From the NCBI GenBank assembly GCA_963932465.1, contig OZ010798.1:21462918-21526917 (forward strand): a DNA stretch of 64,000 nucleotides, read 5' to 3'. The translations under genes were made by a program, and so were the position numbers. The notes below the pieces were generated by a model, which was given only the letters and a program-made list of their open reading frames with translations, searched no databases and was not told the origin of the DNA. The stretch comes from Maratus speciosus. Lineage: Eukaryota; Arthropoda; Arachnida; Araneae; Salticidae. Positions 11,110 to 22,356 of this stretch are shown here, piece after piece (positions within the stretch are counted from its first letter, which is position 1; the number at the start of each line of letters is the position of its first letter).

Positions 11110-11640
11110 ACAGAATATATAATTTAGTGTACTTCGAAAGGCTATAACATCATTAATTTGCACTTGAAACAATTTTTTCCCATTGGCCGTAATGTAACGG
11201 AAAACTTATGACTGTCTCTGTAATTAAACTATACATCCGATTTTCATAAAATATGAAATGACTCGACAAAATCTTGCAACAATTATATATTTATAATTTC
11301 AGACCATTCGGAAGGCTGTAACATCATTAAAATGCACTTGCAATAATTTCTTCCCATTGGCCGTAATGTAACGGAAAACTTTTGATTGTCCCTGTAATTA
11401 AACTATACATCCGATTTTCATAAAAATTGAAATGACTCGACAAAATTATGCAACAATTATATATTTATAATTTCAGACCATTCGGAAGGCTGTAACATCA
11501 TTAAAATGCACTTGCAATAATTTCTTCCCATTGGCCGTAATGTAACGGAAAACTTTTGATTGTCCCTGTAATTAAACTGTACATCCGATTTTCATAAAAA
11601 TTGAAATGACTCGACAAAATTATGCAACAATTATATAGTT
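11110..11640. repeat. Three tandem 174-bp units
   Basis: CCCATTGGCCGTAATGTAAC occurs at 11179, 11353 and 11527, exactly 174 bp apart. The second and third units are almost identical and the first is more diverged. Confidence 0.95.
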
Positions 11641-11688
11641 TAAATTTTAAACGATTCGGTTGGGTAGTTTTTGCTCTGTTATATGCGG

Positions 11689-11745
11689 ACGGACAGACAG
11701 ACGGACGGACAGACGGACGGACAGACGGACAGACAGACGGACTGA
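11689..11745. repeat. GACG/GACA tetranucleotide minisatellite
   Basis: Alternating GGAC and AGAC tetramers fill this stretch. The Pro/Ser/Val-rich minus frame across it is low complexity, not a gene. Confidence 0.95.
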
Positions 11746-11815
11746 ACGACAACTATAGGTGCTACGTATTTATATAATTACGAACGCACCTAAAAAGAAT
11801 CGACTCCATAAAAAA

Positions 11816-12085
11816 TGAATATTCACTCCTGTGAAAGAGTGGCTATTCATTCCTACCAAGAATGAAAAAATGCACTCCTTTAGCAAGAGTGAATAGTCAC
11901 TCCTTAAAAAGAGTGATTATCCACACCAGTTAAGAGTGAATATTCACTTTCCTTGACTTTTCAATCTTTCTAATATTCAAAAATTTCACTTTCGCTCAGA
12001 ATGAATAGTCACTCTAAAGAGGTTGGACATATTTTGACTCTGCGATAGAGTGACTATTCACTCCTTTTTATTTAGAGTGAGGTTT
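11816..12085. repeat. Cluster of short GAGTGA/TCACTC dyads
   Basis: Units such as AGAGTGAATAGTCACTCC recur about every 31-32 bp from 11820 to 11950, then at 12000 and 12050. Each unit is itself a small palindrome, so the array can form a row of hairpins. Nothing coding is present. Confidence 0.8.
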
Positions 12086-12494
12086 CAAAAATTAGCCGGA
12101 AAGAGTTTCTTTCTTCATGAAACGGTCAATAAACATGAAAAAAGAAAAAAAACTTTGAAGCCATCTTAAAATGAGACATGTCAAAATCGAGACCTTTCAA
12201 AATCACCGATTCAGTTATACCATGGTATTTTGGTTCGGGATGTTCTTGTATCATGTCCCTGATTTTATCAGTATATTAATGATTGTATGCAAATAAATTG
12301 TAGCAGTAAAAGTATTTTTGTAGAGAAAATTAAGAAAAAAAAAAAAGAAAAAAGAAAAATCCAAATCCAAATGCTAAGGAAATCTGGATAAACATGCTTC
12401 AAAGGTCGTGGTCACACGGCGTGACCCCTAATTTCAAACTGACAAACGGCATCAAAAATATTTTAATAAAATTTTCCTTTTATAAGGAATGTTT

Positions 12495-12600
12495 AGAGAA
12501 ACGATCTTTTATTTTCTAAGTAATTCGTTTGTAAATTCTGATGTCGGTCAATCATTTCATCATTTTATGAACAGAATTTGTTTGCCTCTGAAAGGGTTAA
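12495..12600. mobile_element. Fragment of the TTAA MITE seen at 54686-54842
   Basis: The complement begins TTAACCCTTTCAGAGGC and stays similar to 54686-54790 through a TTAGAAAATAAA block. The other end has been lost. Confidence 0.55.
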
Positions 12601-12857
12601 AGATGAGTCAGAAAATGGTTCAGAAAGTTTCGAGCTTTTGAGAAGGGATTTTGAAAAGCGCCTTAAAAGTAAAATATACTAAGATGAATGTAAGGAATGA
12701 TTGGTGTTCCTAAATAGTGGTGTTAAATGCTTACGCTCTCTTACACACTCACTCACCTCTTACTCCCACCCACTCACTTCCATACTCCCATTCTCACTCC
12801 TAAGAAAACACGCCTGGTGCAAAACATTGAAGAGAAACAAGACAAATTCTATTGTGT

Positions 12858-12863
12858 TTTATT
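12858..12863 (-). promoter_or_regulatory. Possible poly(A) signal AATAAA of the minus-strand gene
   Basis: AATAAA on the minus strand lies about 180 bp past the in-frame stop of the last exon (13042-13044). The position is plausible but the sequence is AT-rich, so chance occurrence cannot be excluded. Confidence 0.35.
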
Positions 12864-12965
12864 CTATTGCAGGAGGTTTAGTGATAACTATTACAATAAG
12901 AGTTTGGCTTTAGATTGATGTATTTACGAAGCCATTCACAAAAAGGGGGAGGCTTCGAAAATTAC

Positions 12966-13110
12966 CTGAGTATGTGACTTCGTTTTTATGTTCTTGAGAA
13001 GATGTGGAGGGCCGGTTAAAATATTGAGCTCCCCTTTTGACTTATCGAGGCTTGAAACAACGGAACAGTCCGGAGAAGAACTTCCTCGTATTCCGGAACC
13101 TCTTCTTTTT
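12966..13110 (-). CDS. 3' exon of the minus-strand multi-exon gene
   Basis: The acceptor is strong: a long T/C tract ending TTTTTTGCAG just before 13110. Continuing in phase 0 from exon 18899-18707, the frame reads KKKRFRNTRKFF, then GLFRCFKPR, and stops at TAA (13044-13042). That would be a basic, Cys-containing C-terminus. A different frame is open across all 145 nt to a good donor (CAG|GTAATT at 12965) and is Ser/Lys-rich. It needs phase 2 entry, so it could be used only with another exon or by alternative splicing. I favour the terminal-exon reading. The product family is not recognised. Confidence 0.6.
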
Positions 13111-13194
13111 CTGCAAAAAAGAAAAAAAAAGTCAGAAATTATATTAAACAACTTTATTGTTGAAAAACGAAGAAAAAACGAAATTTTTATTTTG

Positions 13195-13631
13195 TTAAGG
13201 CTGTTCTCAACTGCTCTGCTCAACAAGCGCAAAACGTTTTCACACATTTACAAATTCATTTTTTAACGGAAAGATATGAAATTGGAAGGCCTGACTCGGG
13301 AAGCGATTTGGAATCGAATTGTGTTTTCCATTTTTTGATCAATAAATTACCTATTGAATTATGAGCGATTTTGATCACGTGTGAAAAACGTTTTTCACCC
13401 TTCCTTGACTGGTTAACCTTTTTTTGCGCTTAAATTCGGTTCAAAACGCCCACTTTGACACTATTTTCTGAAAAATCTATAGCATTTAAAAAAAGAAAAA
13501 AAAAAGGGAAAACACAGTTTGATGACCTAGTTTCTCAACAAGAACAACTGTTAGTTTCATGCATTTCCGAACACAAATGAATTAAAAATTGTGTTATAAA
13601 GTTGACCTTTTGGATTTAAGAACAGCCTTAA
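13195..13631. mobile_element. TTAA MITE family T1, copy C
   Basis: TTAA flanks at 13195 and 13628 enclose ends GGCTGTTCTCAACTGC and GGATTTAAGAACAGCC. The body matches other copies in the GAAGCGATTTGGAATCGAAT, TTGATCAATAAATTACC and CACGTG-like blocks. It lies just upstream (minus sense) of the last exon, within an intron of the gene. Confidence 0.85.
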
Positions 13632-13693
13632 GTAAATAGCTTTGGAAAAGACTAATTTCATTCATCGGTTAGAGATAAATGACCTCTAAATTA

Positions 13694-15108
13694 TAAGTAA
13701 GGATCGACCGAAATACGTTTTTAAGACCGAAACCGAAACCGAATTTCAATAATCCTTCTATTTTCGGCCGAAAACGAAAATGTCCAAGAAAAATCTTTAA
13801 GTCATTAATATGAACATAAATTTACAGAATTATTAATTAGTTATGCGCGTTTATGAAACATAAATAATTATACGCATGGTCCAAGTTGGATATCTGTGCA
13901 TCTGATACATACTTTTTATTTTCATATAAAATAAACTGTAATTCCTTCAGCAACGACAGAGAATGGTTTTCTAATGATACGAATTTCATCTCACTAAAAA
14001 TGTTTTAGGTATACATACCTCGATTTATCTTTTATAATGATTTTTGTTAAATGATACTTGAACTTTCTTAAAGAGTATTCGAAACACTTCTGCATTTTCA
14101 AACTAAAAAATTTCTAAACTTAAAATTACACTGTGTACAAATTACTTAAAAGGTGAAAAAATATTTAAAAAGGTGCTAAATTACTTTAATATTCTTAGTA
14201 CTTTCAACTATACACATAGCCTTCGTCAGAGAATACAAAATACACGCTTTATTTTCAAATTTCACCTAGTTGGTGTCGAAAGGAGTGAAAGTGAGAGTGA
14301 AATTTTAGATTCGGAAAACATTGAGAAAATATAAATATGGATGTAGAGGGAAGTGGAATATTACGTGTTTTATGATTCTTTAAGCAAACTGAGTCAAATT
14401 CTGGGTATGTTGTAGGATAAACTTATTCGAATTTGGCTCAGTTTGCTTAAACAATCATAAAATACGTAATATTCCACTTCCCTCTATATCGATATTTTTA
14501 TTTTCCCAATGTTTTCCAGATCTAAAAATTGACTTTCAGTTTCACTCCTTTCGACACCAATTAGGTGAAATTTGAAAATAAGACGCGTGTATTTTGTATT
14601 CTCTGACGAAGGCTATGTATATAATTGAAAGTACTATGAAGCATTAAAGTAATTTAACACCTTTTTAAATACTTTTCTTCTTTTAGTAATTTGCATATAG
14701 TGTAATTTTAAGTTTCACTTTTTATAGATGAATTTAGAATTCTATTTATTTATTTGCTAAAAAATTTCCATTACTCTTAAGTCTGCAGCTTTAAAGGAGC
14801 ACGTGAAAAGCGTCTTCAAAATTGAGTCATCTATGCATTACTTCTTTTATAATTTACATTGACGTCTTGAGTCAGTCATGACTAATAGTTATAAACAGTG
14901 AAGTTCATGGCAATGAATAAAGTGTGTCTCATTTGAACCGATACAGCTCAAATCAATGAATAATGGTGAAAATTTTCGAAAGAAGAAACGAGATTTTTGG
15001 AATACAGACAGTTTCGGTCGATCCAAATTATAGACAACATTTTCGGCGAAACTCTAATTTTCGGCCGAAAACGAAAACGAAACCGAATCTTCGGTCGATT
15101 TCTAAGTA
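13694..15108. mobile_element. Inverted-repeat element with ATCGACCGAAA ends
   Basis: AAGTAAGGATCGACCGAAA at the left faces TTCGGTCGATTTCTAAGTA at the right, followed inward by repeated ACCGAAACCGAA blocks in inverted order. Ends of this style are common on hAT-type non-autonomous elements. The FB1 foldback is nested within it. No transposase frame was found. Confidence 0.6.
14116..14716. mobile_element. Foldback element FB1, copy 2 (intact palindrome)
   Basis: Arms of about 290 bp run from AAACTTAAAATTACACT at 14116 to its complement ending near 14716. The centre is near 14415, at GGTATGTTGTAGGATAAAC. Both arms carry the CATAGCCTTCGTCAGAG and TTCACCTA-TTGGTGTCGAAAGG blocks. It is the undisturbed counterpart of 8930-9885. 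Confidence 0.85.
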
Positions 15109-15215
15109 CACTTTATTAGATATCTAAATAGCATGCAGTCAAGGAAATCGTCTCATCACTATTGCACAACGGACTTTTCCAAAAACTAAGTGTTATTTTC
15201 CATTACGACAAGGGC

Positions 15216-15414
15216 TACACTGTTAAAAATTTGCAGCATTCTGCCCAATCATTTGACCGTTTTTATCGAAAACAGTTACACAACTGTAATTTAACACTAT
15301 TCTGACCATATTATTGACCATTTTATGGTCAGAATATAGTTAAATTATGGTTATGAAACCGTTTTTTCAAAAAATGGTCAAATGACCGGACAGAATGCTG
15401 CACATTTTTTACCA
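15216..15414. mobile_element. Foldback MITE with CACTGTTAAAAA ends
   Basis: TACACTGTTAAAAATTTGCA at 15216 faces TGCACATTTTTTACCA at the right, and the arms share GCAGCATTCTG and ATTTGACC. The centre repeats GACCAT-type dyads. The frame on the minus strand across it is a by-product of the palindrome. Confidence 0.75.
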
Positions 15415-16063
15415 AAGCCCAAGGACATGTAATTATCATGAATTTAATAACTGTCTCTTTTTTAGTCAGTGTAAATATAGCTTGTAAATGTGACGGAGCT
15501 CTCTGCAAAATACTTATGTTAAATTTAAGCTTAAGCTTTTTGTAAATTAAAAAATGTAGCAAGGCTTCAATATATTTTCATTATCTTAAAAGTAAAGAGT
15601 GTGCACTTTATTTTAACAACTAAATAACACATAAAATCAATGGTTTTTAGAAGTCAGATAAACACTAGACCAAGCAGCAACTATCCTGGACTAGTGGGTT
15701 TTTTTTTTTTTTTTTTTTTTTTTTTAATGTCTTCTTCAATTTTCTGTATTTTAAAACAGATAATAAAATTTTGAAAATTTTCACAAGAAGAAATTTCAAC
15801 ATTTATAGACTTTTTTTATTATTTAAAATTCAGCCAAATAGTTTTTCGAAACGCATTAAGTGTGTATATATCGCCTTCTCTCTCAGGTCAAAAATCGGGT
15901 TATTTTAGGCATTTGATATACGTATAAATTGTTTTAGCATGCAAGGTACCTCTAAAGCATCCTCATAAATCGCCCTTTTTATTTTATTTTTTTACTTTCT
16001 TTACTTTTTTTCCAAAAATGTATTTTTTTTCAATGGATAGAAAGAATTCTCTTGACTTTACAG
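15415..16063. other. AT-rich sequence with poly(T)
   Basis: It contains a T run at 15698-15725 and ordinary AT-rich sequence. No gene or element end was recognised. Confidence 0.5.
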
Positions 16064-16229
16064 TACACTCTTAAAAATCTGCAGATTTAGCTGCATAGTC
16101 ACTCCACCGCTTTAATAGAATATCTCTATTCTGACCAATGAGAATGCTCCGTAGTATAGTCAAGTAATCGTTTTCTATAAAAGCGGTGGAGTGACTATTC
16201 AGCAAAAGCTACAGATTTTTAACAGTGTA
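16064..16229. mobile_element. Short TIR MITE with TACACTNTTAAAAATCTG ends
   Basis: TACACTCTTAAAAATCTG and CAGATTTTTAACAGTGTA bound a 166-bp palindrome. Both arms continue through AGTCACTCCACCGCTTT. TA at both termini fits a Tc1/mariner-like target. It appears related in its ends to 15216-15414. Confidence 0.8.
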
Positions 16230-16568
16230 GGTAAAATGAAAGCAAGTACATTAGTTAGAGTTTATTATTGAGACTAATAATAGGCTCGAAGTAGCAGGAG
16301 TCGTTCGGTAGCTTCATCGCCCCAAGCCCTCCCTTCCCGCTTTTCGGTGTCTTTAATTTGTGTAATTTCTCTTTTAAATTTGTCCGGTTTCAATTTTTAA
16401 TTTTTTTTTCAACCTGGCTTTCGCTAGAGTGTCTTTTACTCGGGACGTGGCTGTAAAACTTTACTATAAAATTTTCGGTAACCAAATATTAGTTAAAATA
16501 AAAAAAAATGTTCTAATATCATCGTTTAAAGGATTAAAACTTACTTTTTTAAAATTTCTATTTTTTGC

Positions 16569-16600
<32 letters not shown>

Positions 16601-17382
16601 ATTTGGAAATCTTTAAATGGACGTCTGTTAAAAATAAAATGGCGGATCAAACTGACTGCAGAAGTCCACCGAGATCTTGCTAAGTTCAGTACTGATGACT
16701 AGTTTCATCCAAATCGGTTTATAAATAAGAGTGTTATCGCATGACAAAAATCTCATACATACAGGTATTGTTAACCAATAGCTAATTCCCAAACTTTTCA
16801 TTTTAGAGGAATAATTCTAATTCCAAATATGTTTTTTAATTTATCCTATAAAATAATCATTTATGTCAAATTAGTTATTTTTTGAAAGTTTACGAAATTT
16901 AAATTTTTATAAGATCCCTCAATCCAATGAATTATATATAGAAAAAGCTTTCACCACGATCTAAGAAGTCCAAAACATGTATCGGTAAAGAATCTTCGTA
17001 AAACATTCTTCTTCATTTTTTAACTCTTTTTTTTATGCACTTTTTAATGGACAGAAATCACTTGACGTCACAGTAGGTAAAATAGAGTCATGATCGTTTG
17101 TTTACGCTTCACATTCACTAAGCTTTTTTCGCTATTTCTCTCTGCAACGTTATTTTATTGCCACACTTATGAGCTCAGAAACTAAATTAATGAAAACAAA
17201 AGCATATTCTTTCATTATTTGAATATTAAATAATGAAATAATTGATAAAAGTGCGATTTTCAAAAACTTAAATCGAAAATTTTGTAAGTACCAAATATTA
17301 ACATTGATATCTTGAAATAAAACGATATTTAAGTAAAATATGTTTAATTTACATGAAGTATAAACAAACTTTCATTTAAATA
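16230..17382. other. Unassigned sequence with a diverged 327-bp-family fragment
   Basis: Around 16635-16760, ATGGCGGATCAAACTG, CATCCAAATCGGTTTATAAA and GTTATCGCATGACAAAAATC match the 327-bp unit arrayed at 48.8-52.6 kb. The rest is AT-rich with a T run at 16569-16597. The 84-codon plus frame here is interrupted by poly-Phe from that run and is not credible. Confidence 0.55.
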
Positions 17383-17577
17383 CACTGGCCTCCAAAAGTT
17401 TTTTGTTTATAGCATACAGAGTTTTCAACCAAATTTAACACAATTTTCCGAAAACCTGACAAGGAACAGTAGCCACAGTATACTGCAATTAATGCATGAA
17501 TATATTGAATACTGGGTGAGATATGGGCATTTATATGAAATAATTTTAACTGCGCATGCGTGAAAGATTCTTTTTTT

Positions 17578-17610
<33 letters not shown>

Positions 17611-18359
17611 TAATCAGCTATGTAGGTCAACTTATATAAAAAGTCCCAATCAAATATCGTGAAAATTCACAAAGACAGGGGCGATATAGTGAGTTGCTTT
17701 CTAAAAATAGCATTATTATAAGGGATTTTCCACAACTTTTCAATCAACTCACTATATCTTTCTGAGTTTTCACAATATTTCATCTGGAACTTTTATAGAA
17801 GTTGCAGAAAATAACTGACTACCACATTATGAAATGAAAATTTTAAAATCGTCCACGAATGCGCAGTTAAAAATTATTTCATACAAGTGCCATATCTCAT
17901 CCAATATTCCATATATTCATGTTTTAATTGCAGCGTACTGTTGCTAGTGTTTTTTTCGGAAAGTTGTGTTAAATTTGCTTGGAAACTCTGCATGCTATAA
18001 ACAAAAAACTTTTGAATTTTTCACAGACACAATAACATCTTTACGAATATAAGTGCTATGCTTACACAAATGCACACAAACGTTGAACAGGGACCACAAT
18101 AGTCATTTAACACAGTGACAAACCATTTTCAGCATTTTCTGTTACGTAGGTGATCGCAAATATTATTTTATTATTACATTTATTATTAGCCCCTTAATTG
18201 TCCTCCCGACTCAATCTTCACCAAGAAATATGAAATCAAATATGTTTCTTACATCTCTGAAGTTCAAGAACAATTCGACAATAATTTTGCTAGATATTCG
18301 ACAAACTGTGTGCAATCAAAAACATCCAGAACCTGTTCCTTAAGTCTTGGAGGTCAGTG
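17383..18359. mobile_element. Tc1/mariner-type palindromic element, TA flanked
   Basis: CACTGGCCTCCAAAAG and CTTGGAGGTCAGTG sit next to TA at 17381 and 18360. Inside, arms of about 260 bp (17395-17660 and 17740-18014) are inverted copies that include TTTTTTGTTTATAGCAT. The centre has a long T tract. No transposase remains. Confidence 0.75.
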
Positions 18360-18706
18360 TACTTGAAATTTGTTATTTCGTAGTCATTGTCTATAACCTA
18401 ATTTATTTTATCGTTATATTTCTAATAAGTTCGATAATGTAGACAAAATAAATCTGAAGTTAAATAAATATTCCTTTACATTGTTCCAATCGATTACATA
18501 CGTTTGCATCATTTCAGTAACAGAATAAAAAAAATAAGGGAATTCTTCAAGAACAGAATGTTTTCCAATGGAGCGATTTACCAAATGTTTCCCAAACAGC
18601 TGCTTATTTTTTCAATATAGACTCGAACCCAGGTGTAGAATTGGGTCCCTTATAGCAGAGAAAATAAGAAAAACAATCTAAAACATGTAAAATAAAAAGA
18701 ACTTAC

Positions 18707-18899
18707 AGGGAGCAACGCAGTGGAACTGCTTTTCGATGGTTTTACTTCCAGGGGTGGAAGATCAAAGTATTCGTCTTTCACAGGCTCCTGGTCTAGTTCG
18801 ATCCCAGCATCATACGGATCATTTATCGGGTATGGTAAATCTTCAAAAATGGTCGCTAATGTCCCAACTTCTGGAAGTAATCTTCTTGGACGAATATCG
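18707..18899 (-). CDS. Internal exon of the minus-strand gene
   Basis: The acceptor TTCTTCTTTTTAG lies before 18899 and the donor CCT|GTAAGT at 18706. The 193 nt enter with one base completing a Ser codon and leave in phase 0. Only one frame is open: it starts DIRPRRLLPEVGTLATIFED, continues through LPYPINDPYDAGIELDQEP and ends SKSSSTALLP. Codon use is balanced and far more GC-rich than the flanks. It pairs in phase with exon 19032-18966, only 66 bp away, and with the exon at 13110. The residues are acidic and proline-rich and look disordered. No family was recognised. Confidence 0.8.
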
Positions 18900-18965
18900 C
18901 TAAAAAGAAGAACAAATGCGTAGCAATTAGATTTATTGTCAACGTAACTGATTTGTTTTATTTAC

Positions 18966-19032
18966 CTGCTTACAGGCAAGGCTCGATGGTATGAAGAAGA
19001 GGTGGGATCAATTAGAGTCCCGATAAGCCCTA
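18966..19032 (-). CDS. 67-nt exon of the minus-strand gene
   Basis: The acceptor is AACCTTTCTAACAG and the donor is AGCAG|GTAAAT. The exon needs two bases from the exon before and leaves two bases. The only open frame reads GLIGTLIDPTSSSYHRALPV and joins cleanly to exon 18899-18707. The small intron between them (66 bp, 18900-18965) supports a genuine splice unit. Confidence 0.72.
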
Positions 19033-19221
19033 CTGTTAGAAAGGTTAAATTAAAATCGACCGAAATAAAATGTACTCGTGAATAAAAAATTAAGTACCAT
19101 ATCAACATTTCATTTAATTATTAAATTTATAAATTGCTTTCAAATCATTCATATAATTGGTAGCATTTTTGAAATACATTTTGCTATACAGTATGCCCAC
19201 TAAAGTCCCTTACTCACCCTC

Positions 19222-19648
19222 TTAAGGCTGTTCTCAAATCCAAAGGGGCAAGTTTCTGACATAAGTTTAAATTGATTTTTGTTCGGAAACGTATAAAAAT
19301 AGCAGGTGTTATTATTCAGAAACTGCGTAATCAAACTGTTCTTTCCGTTTTATTGTAAACGTAATAGATCTTTTAGAAAATGCTGTCAAACATGACGTTT
19401 TTAACAGAATTTCTAGACGAGAGAAGAAAAAGAGCCAGGAAGGGAGAAAAAACGCCTCGTTCACGTGGTCCATTTCGCTTATAACTCGATAGGTAATCTA
19501 TTGATCAAAAAATGTAAGAAACAGTTCGATTCCAAATCGCTTCCCTAGTCAGCACTGCCAATTTCGTACCTATACATTTATAAATGAGTTAGTGAATGTG
19601 TAAAAACGTTTTGCGCAAGTTGACGAAAGCAGTTGAGAACAGACTTAA
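19222..19648. mobile_element. TTAA MITE family T1, copy D
   Basis: TTAA at 19222 and 19645 bounds GGCTGTTCTCAAATCC and GCAGTTGAGAACAGAC. It is in the opposite orientation to copy C and shares the CGCTTATAACTCGATAGG and TTCGATTCCAAATCGCTTCC blocks. It sits in the intron upstream of exon 19032. Confidence 0.85.
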
Positions 19649-19721
19649 GGCTCCTGTCACTGCCGGCGAAGGCACTCACGACCTAATGCTAATCCTATGG
19701 GGAGGGATTTTTTTTTTTTAA

Positions 19722-19858
19722 ATGGAAAACAAAGTTCGATTCCAAATCGCTTCCCCAGTCAGGCCTTCCAATATTACACCTTTCCGTTAAAAAATGAATT
19801 TGTAAATGTGTCAAAATGTTTTGTGCTTGTTGAACAGAGCAGTTGAGAATAGCCTTAA
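19722..19858. mobile_element. TTAA MITE family T1, half copy E
   Basis: Only the half ending GCAGTTGAGAATAGCC-TTAA is present, beginning near AAATGGAAAAC. It is preceded by a diverged duplicate of the sequence that follows it (GGCGAAGGCACTCACGACC against GGCGAAAAAACTCGCAAGC). That points to a local duplication around the insertion. Confidence 0.7.
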
Positions 19859-20735
19859 GGCACTTTTTCCGTCAGGCGAAAAAACTCGCAAGCTAATCTT
19901 AAACGTATGGGGAGGTTATTTCTAAATATCTCGTTTGCATTTCGACATTTTTTAATATTTTTTTTCGCATTGGATTTTATATGCCTTCAAAGAGTCTTTC
20001 AGAATATAAACATGAGCACATTTCCATTTTAGTGAGTAAGAATTCTCAGAAACTGTATTTTTTACTCTATTTTTTTTTTACTAATTAAAATAATGGGCAG
20101 AGGAAGATTGGGCATGCAAGAACTTTATTTTAATTTCGCAATATTTGAGAAAATAATTTTTAACGATTATCAGATAGAAAACGAACTATAGAATTCAATT
20201 TTTTAAAACTATCTCTAATTTATTATGCATTTTAAAACAACAGTAATTATTATAATTTTCAACATCTTCGCATTGATAATTTAGGACACAATAAAATCTG
20301 AATATAACATATACCATCATTTTTAAGTATGTATGTGATTCAAAGTTAATTTAATATGCGCACTGAAAATATTTTATAAGTTTCTACGTACTGCTACTTC
20401 TCTTTGATATTACTTTTTAATACGGAAGTTTTGTAAATATATAGTATTAGAATGAATATTGCTATCAAAACATTAAATGAAAGTTTAAAAAAAAAATTAA
20501 ATAGGAGCACTGCTGTTAAAAGAAACAAATAAAAAATACGAAAAACAAATTCTACAAATAAATCAAAATCCGATAACTAAGTAAAATGCCACTGCTGCGT
20601 AGCGTAAAAGAGCTGAATTAAAAAAAAAAAAAAAAAAAAAAAAATGCATTTTCTGAGAATTTTTATTCATTAAAATAGAAATGTGCTTATATTTATCTTC
20701 CGAACGACTTTTTAAAGGCATATAAGATGAAATTT
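19859..20735. mobile_element. Foldback element related to the MITE at 61706-62133
   Basis: Sequence near 19990-20060 (ATATGCCTTCAAAGAGTC, AGCACATTTCCATTTTAG) is inverted at 20640-20735. The left flank (ACTCGCAAGCTAATCTTAAA) resembles the 61706 element. The right boundary is uncertain. The centre is AT-rich with an A run at 20620-20643. Confidence 0.5.
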
Positions 20736-20872
20736 TATAATTTTAATAGGAAAAATAATTGTTAGACGCTGATAAAAACGCATTGCGTGGTACAGTGTTC
20801 CATCTACTTTGTAACGGAAATGGTGGACCTTTCGTCAATGTCCAATCTCTCTCTATTGAAACATCTCTAAAC

Positions 20873-21418
20873 GAAACCGCCTACGACCCCACCTGGTGGA
20901 AAATTGCAGAGTAAGCATTCCTATCTCGAAAACGGAAAGAGATAGGGGAAAAAATTGTAGAGCATCATCGATTCTGTACGAAAAGATATCTTGTGCACAC
21001 TAATGCGAAGAATAGAATGTTTAAAACGCGTATTTGTTTTTCTAAATTTCCTGCACTATGATCTGATAAAACGATCTTAGAAAAATGAACAACTAGTTAT
21101 ATCAATATACCTTTATTTGAAATGTTCAAACTTCTCACCATCAGCTGCAATGCCCATTTGGATGCCCATTTGTCCGAAAAATAATCATTTCTCCTTCCGT
21201 TGAAGTTTCGTGACGTCACAGTGTAGGAAATCACGAAAAAACAAATGCGCGTTTTAACCGTTCTATTTTTCGCATTTCTATCCACAACGTGTATTTTCGT
21301 GCTAAATCGGCGATGGTCTACAATTTGTAAATCACCTTTTTCCTGCTCTTTCTTTCCTTTTTCGATTTAGGAATACTAACTCCGCAGTTTTCCACCAGGT
21401 GGCGCCGTACGCGGTTTC
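20873..21418. mobile_element. Foldback element, ~200-bp arms
   Basis: GAAACCGCCTACG at 20873 faces CGTACGCGGTTTC ending at 21418. The arms share CACCTGGTGGAAAA, TTAAAACGCG and AAATGCGAA-type blocks. The 62-codon minus frame here lies within the arm. Confidence 0.75.
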
Positions 21419-22356
21419 ATTTAATAGCACATGGCTACTTTATTATACCTAGACACCACTTTTATGAATATAGCAGCAGCCTTTCCGAAGTTCAGAGAGT
21501 TGCAAGGGGCTTTATTGGGCATTTTGTGTATTGAAATTAAGATATACGAGAAAGGCATAATTTTGATTTTTTTAAATACTTTTATTCTCTTAATATTTTT
21601 ACTGTCACCTTTTTTAATGCAGTGTAATTTGAACTTCTTCGCAGAAATGCACTGTAAAAACTACATAAATAAACAGGTAATAAAATATGCATTCAAAATA
21701 AATTAAAAAATAAATGAAAATGTAAAATAAATCAAATATTTGTCTTTATATTCTTTTTTTATTATTATTATTCAAATAAAAAGTTTTTGAATGTCATTTA
21801 TGTAAATTTCGAATTAGTTTTCACATTCCAAAACTTTTACAGAAGAAAGACGTTTTTATTGTCGAGAGGGTGATTTAAATGTCAGCATTCACACTCGATG
21901 TCGTGGTTTAGTCCTCTTATATATTTTTACCATATTTGTACTCTGTAAAAAATATCCCGTTTAACATTAAACCATTGGATTGTCAAAAAAACAGAAGTAT
22001 CAAAATTGTGTGTCATTAATTTTTCAAACTTCTAATTATGTCAAATATAAACAAGCGTTCAAATGTTTAACAATCTATAACAATATGTAGCAAATAATAT
22101 CAACAAAACGTTCTACGTAATCTGTTTGAGAACACGAAAATATCCGCTTCGTTGTTCAGTAATAAGAACGTTGCAACAAACCAAGACGTATCAGGTTAAA
22201 ATCACGGTTCTATGACCTGTGCGTACGGAATTTCACTTTAAAAAAGGGGTTCCGTTCTGATTGTCCCTTGTGCACAAGGATTACTGTATATTTCTACATT
22301 GTAAATTCAGGATTAAACCTAATAAATTTACATAAAATGTTTTAATAAATTTTAAC
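21419..22356. other. Intronic or intergenic sequence of the minus-strand gene
   Basis: A 91-codon plus frame (21431-21706) begins with a reasonable segment, FMNIAAAFPKFRELQGALLG. It then turns Ile/Leu/Phe-rich and has no splice support. Nothing else was recognised. Confidence 0.3.

Larger units (their letters stand above)
11056..11791. mobile_element. Element with 13-bp TIRs enclosing tandem repeats
   Basis: AGGTGCGTTCGTA at 11056-11068 is matched by its exact complement at 11779-11791. Between them lie three 174-bp direct repeats and a GACG/GACA minisatellite. There is no coding sequence. Target duplications are not obvious, so the superfamily is unknown. Confidence 0.65.

Noticed and set aside
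11816..12085. CRISPR-like spacing of short palindromes
   Set aside because: The units are imperfect, spacers are repetitive rather than unique, no cas genes exist, and the context is a eukaryotic intron-bearing genome.
12988..13266. 92-codon plus frame over the 3' exon
   Set aside because: It is antisense to a splice-bounded exon and extends into T1 MITE copy C. Its codon mix follows from the other strand.
18720..18923. 67-codon plus frame
   Set aside because: It is the antisense shadow of exon 18899-18707, which has good splice sites and correct phases on the minus strand.
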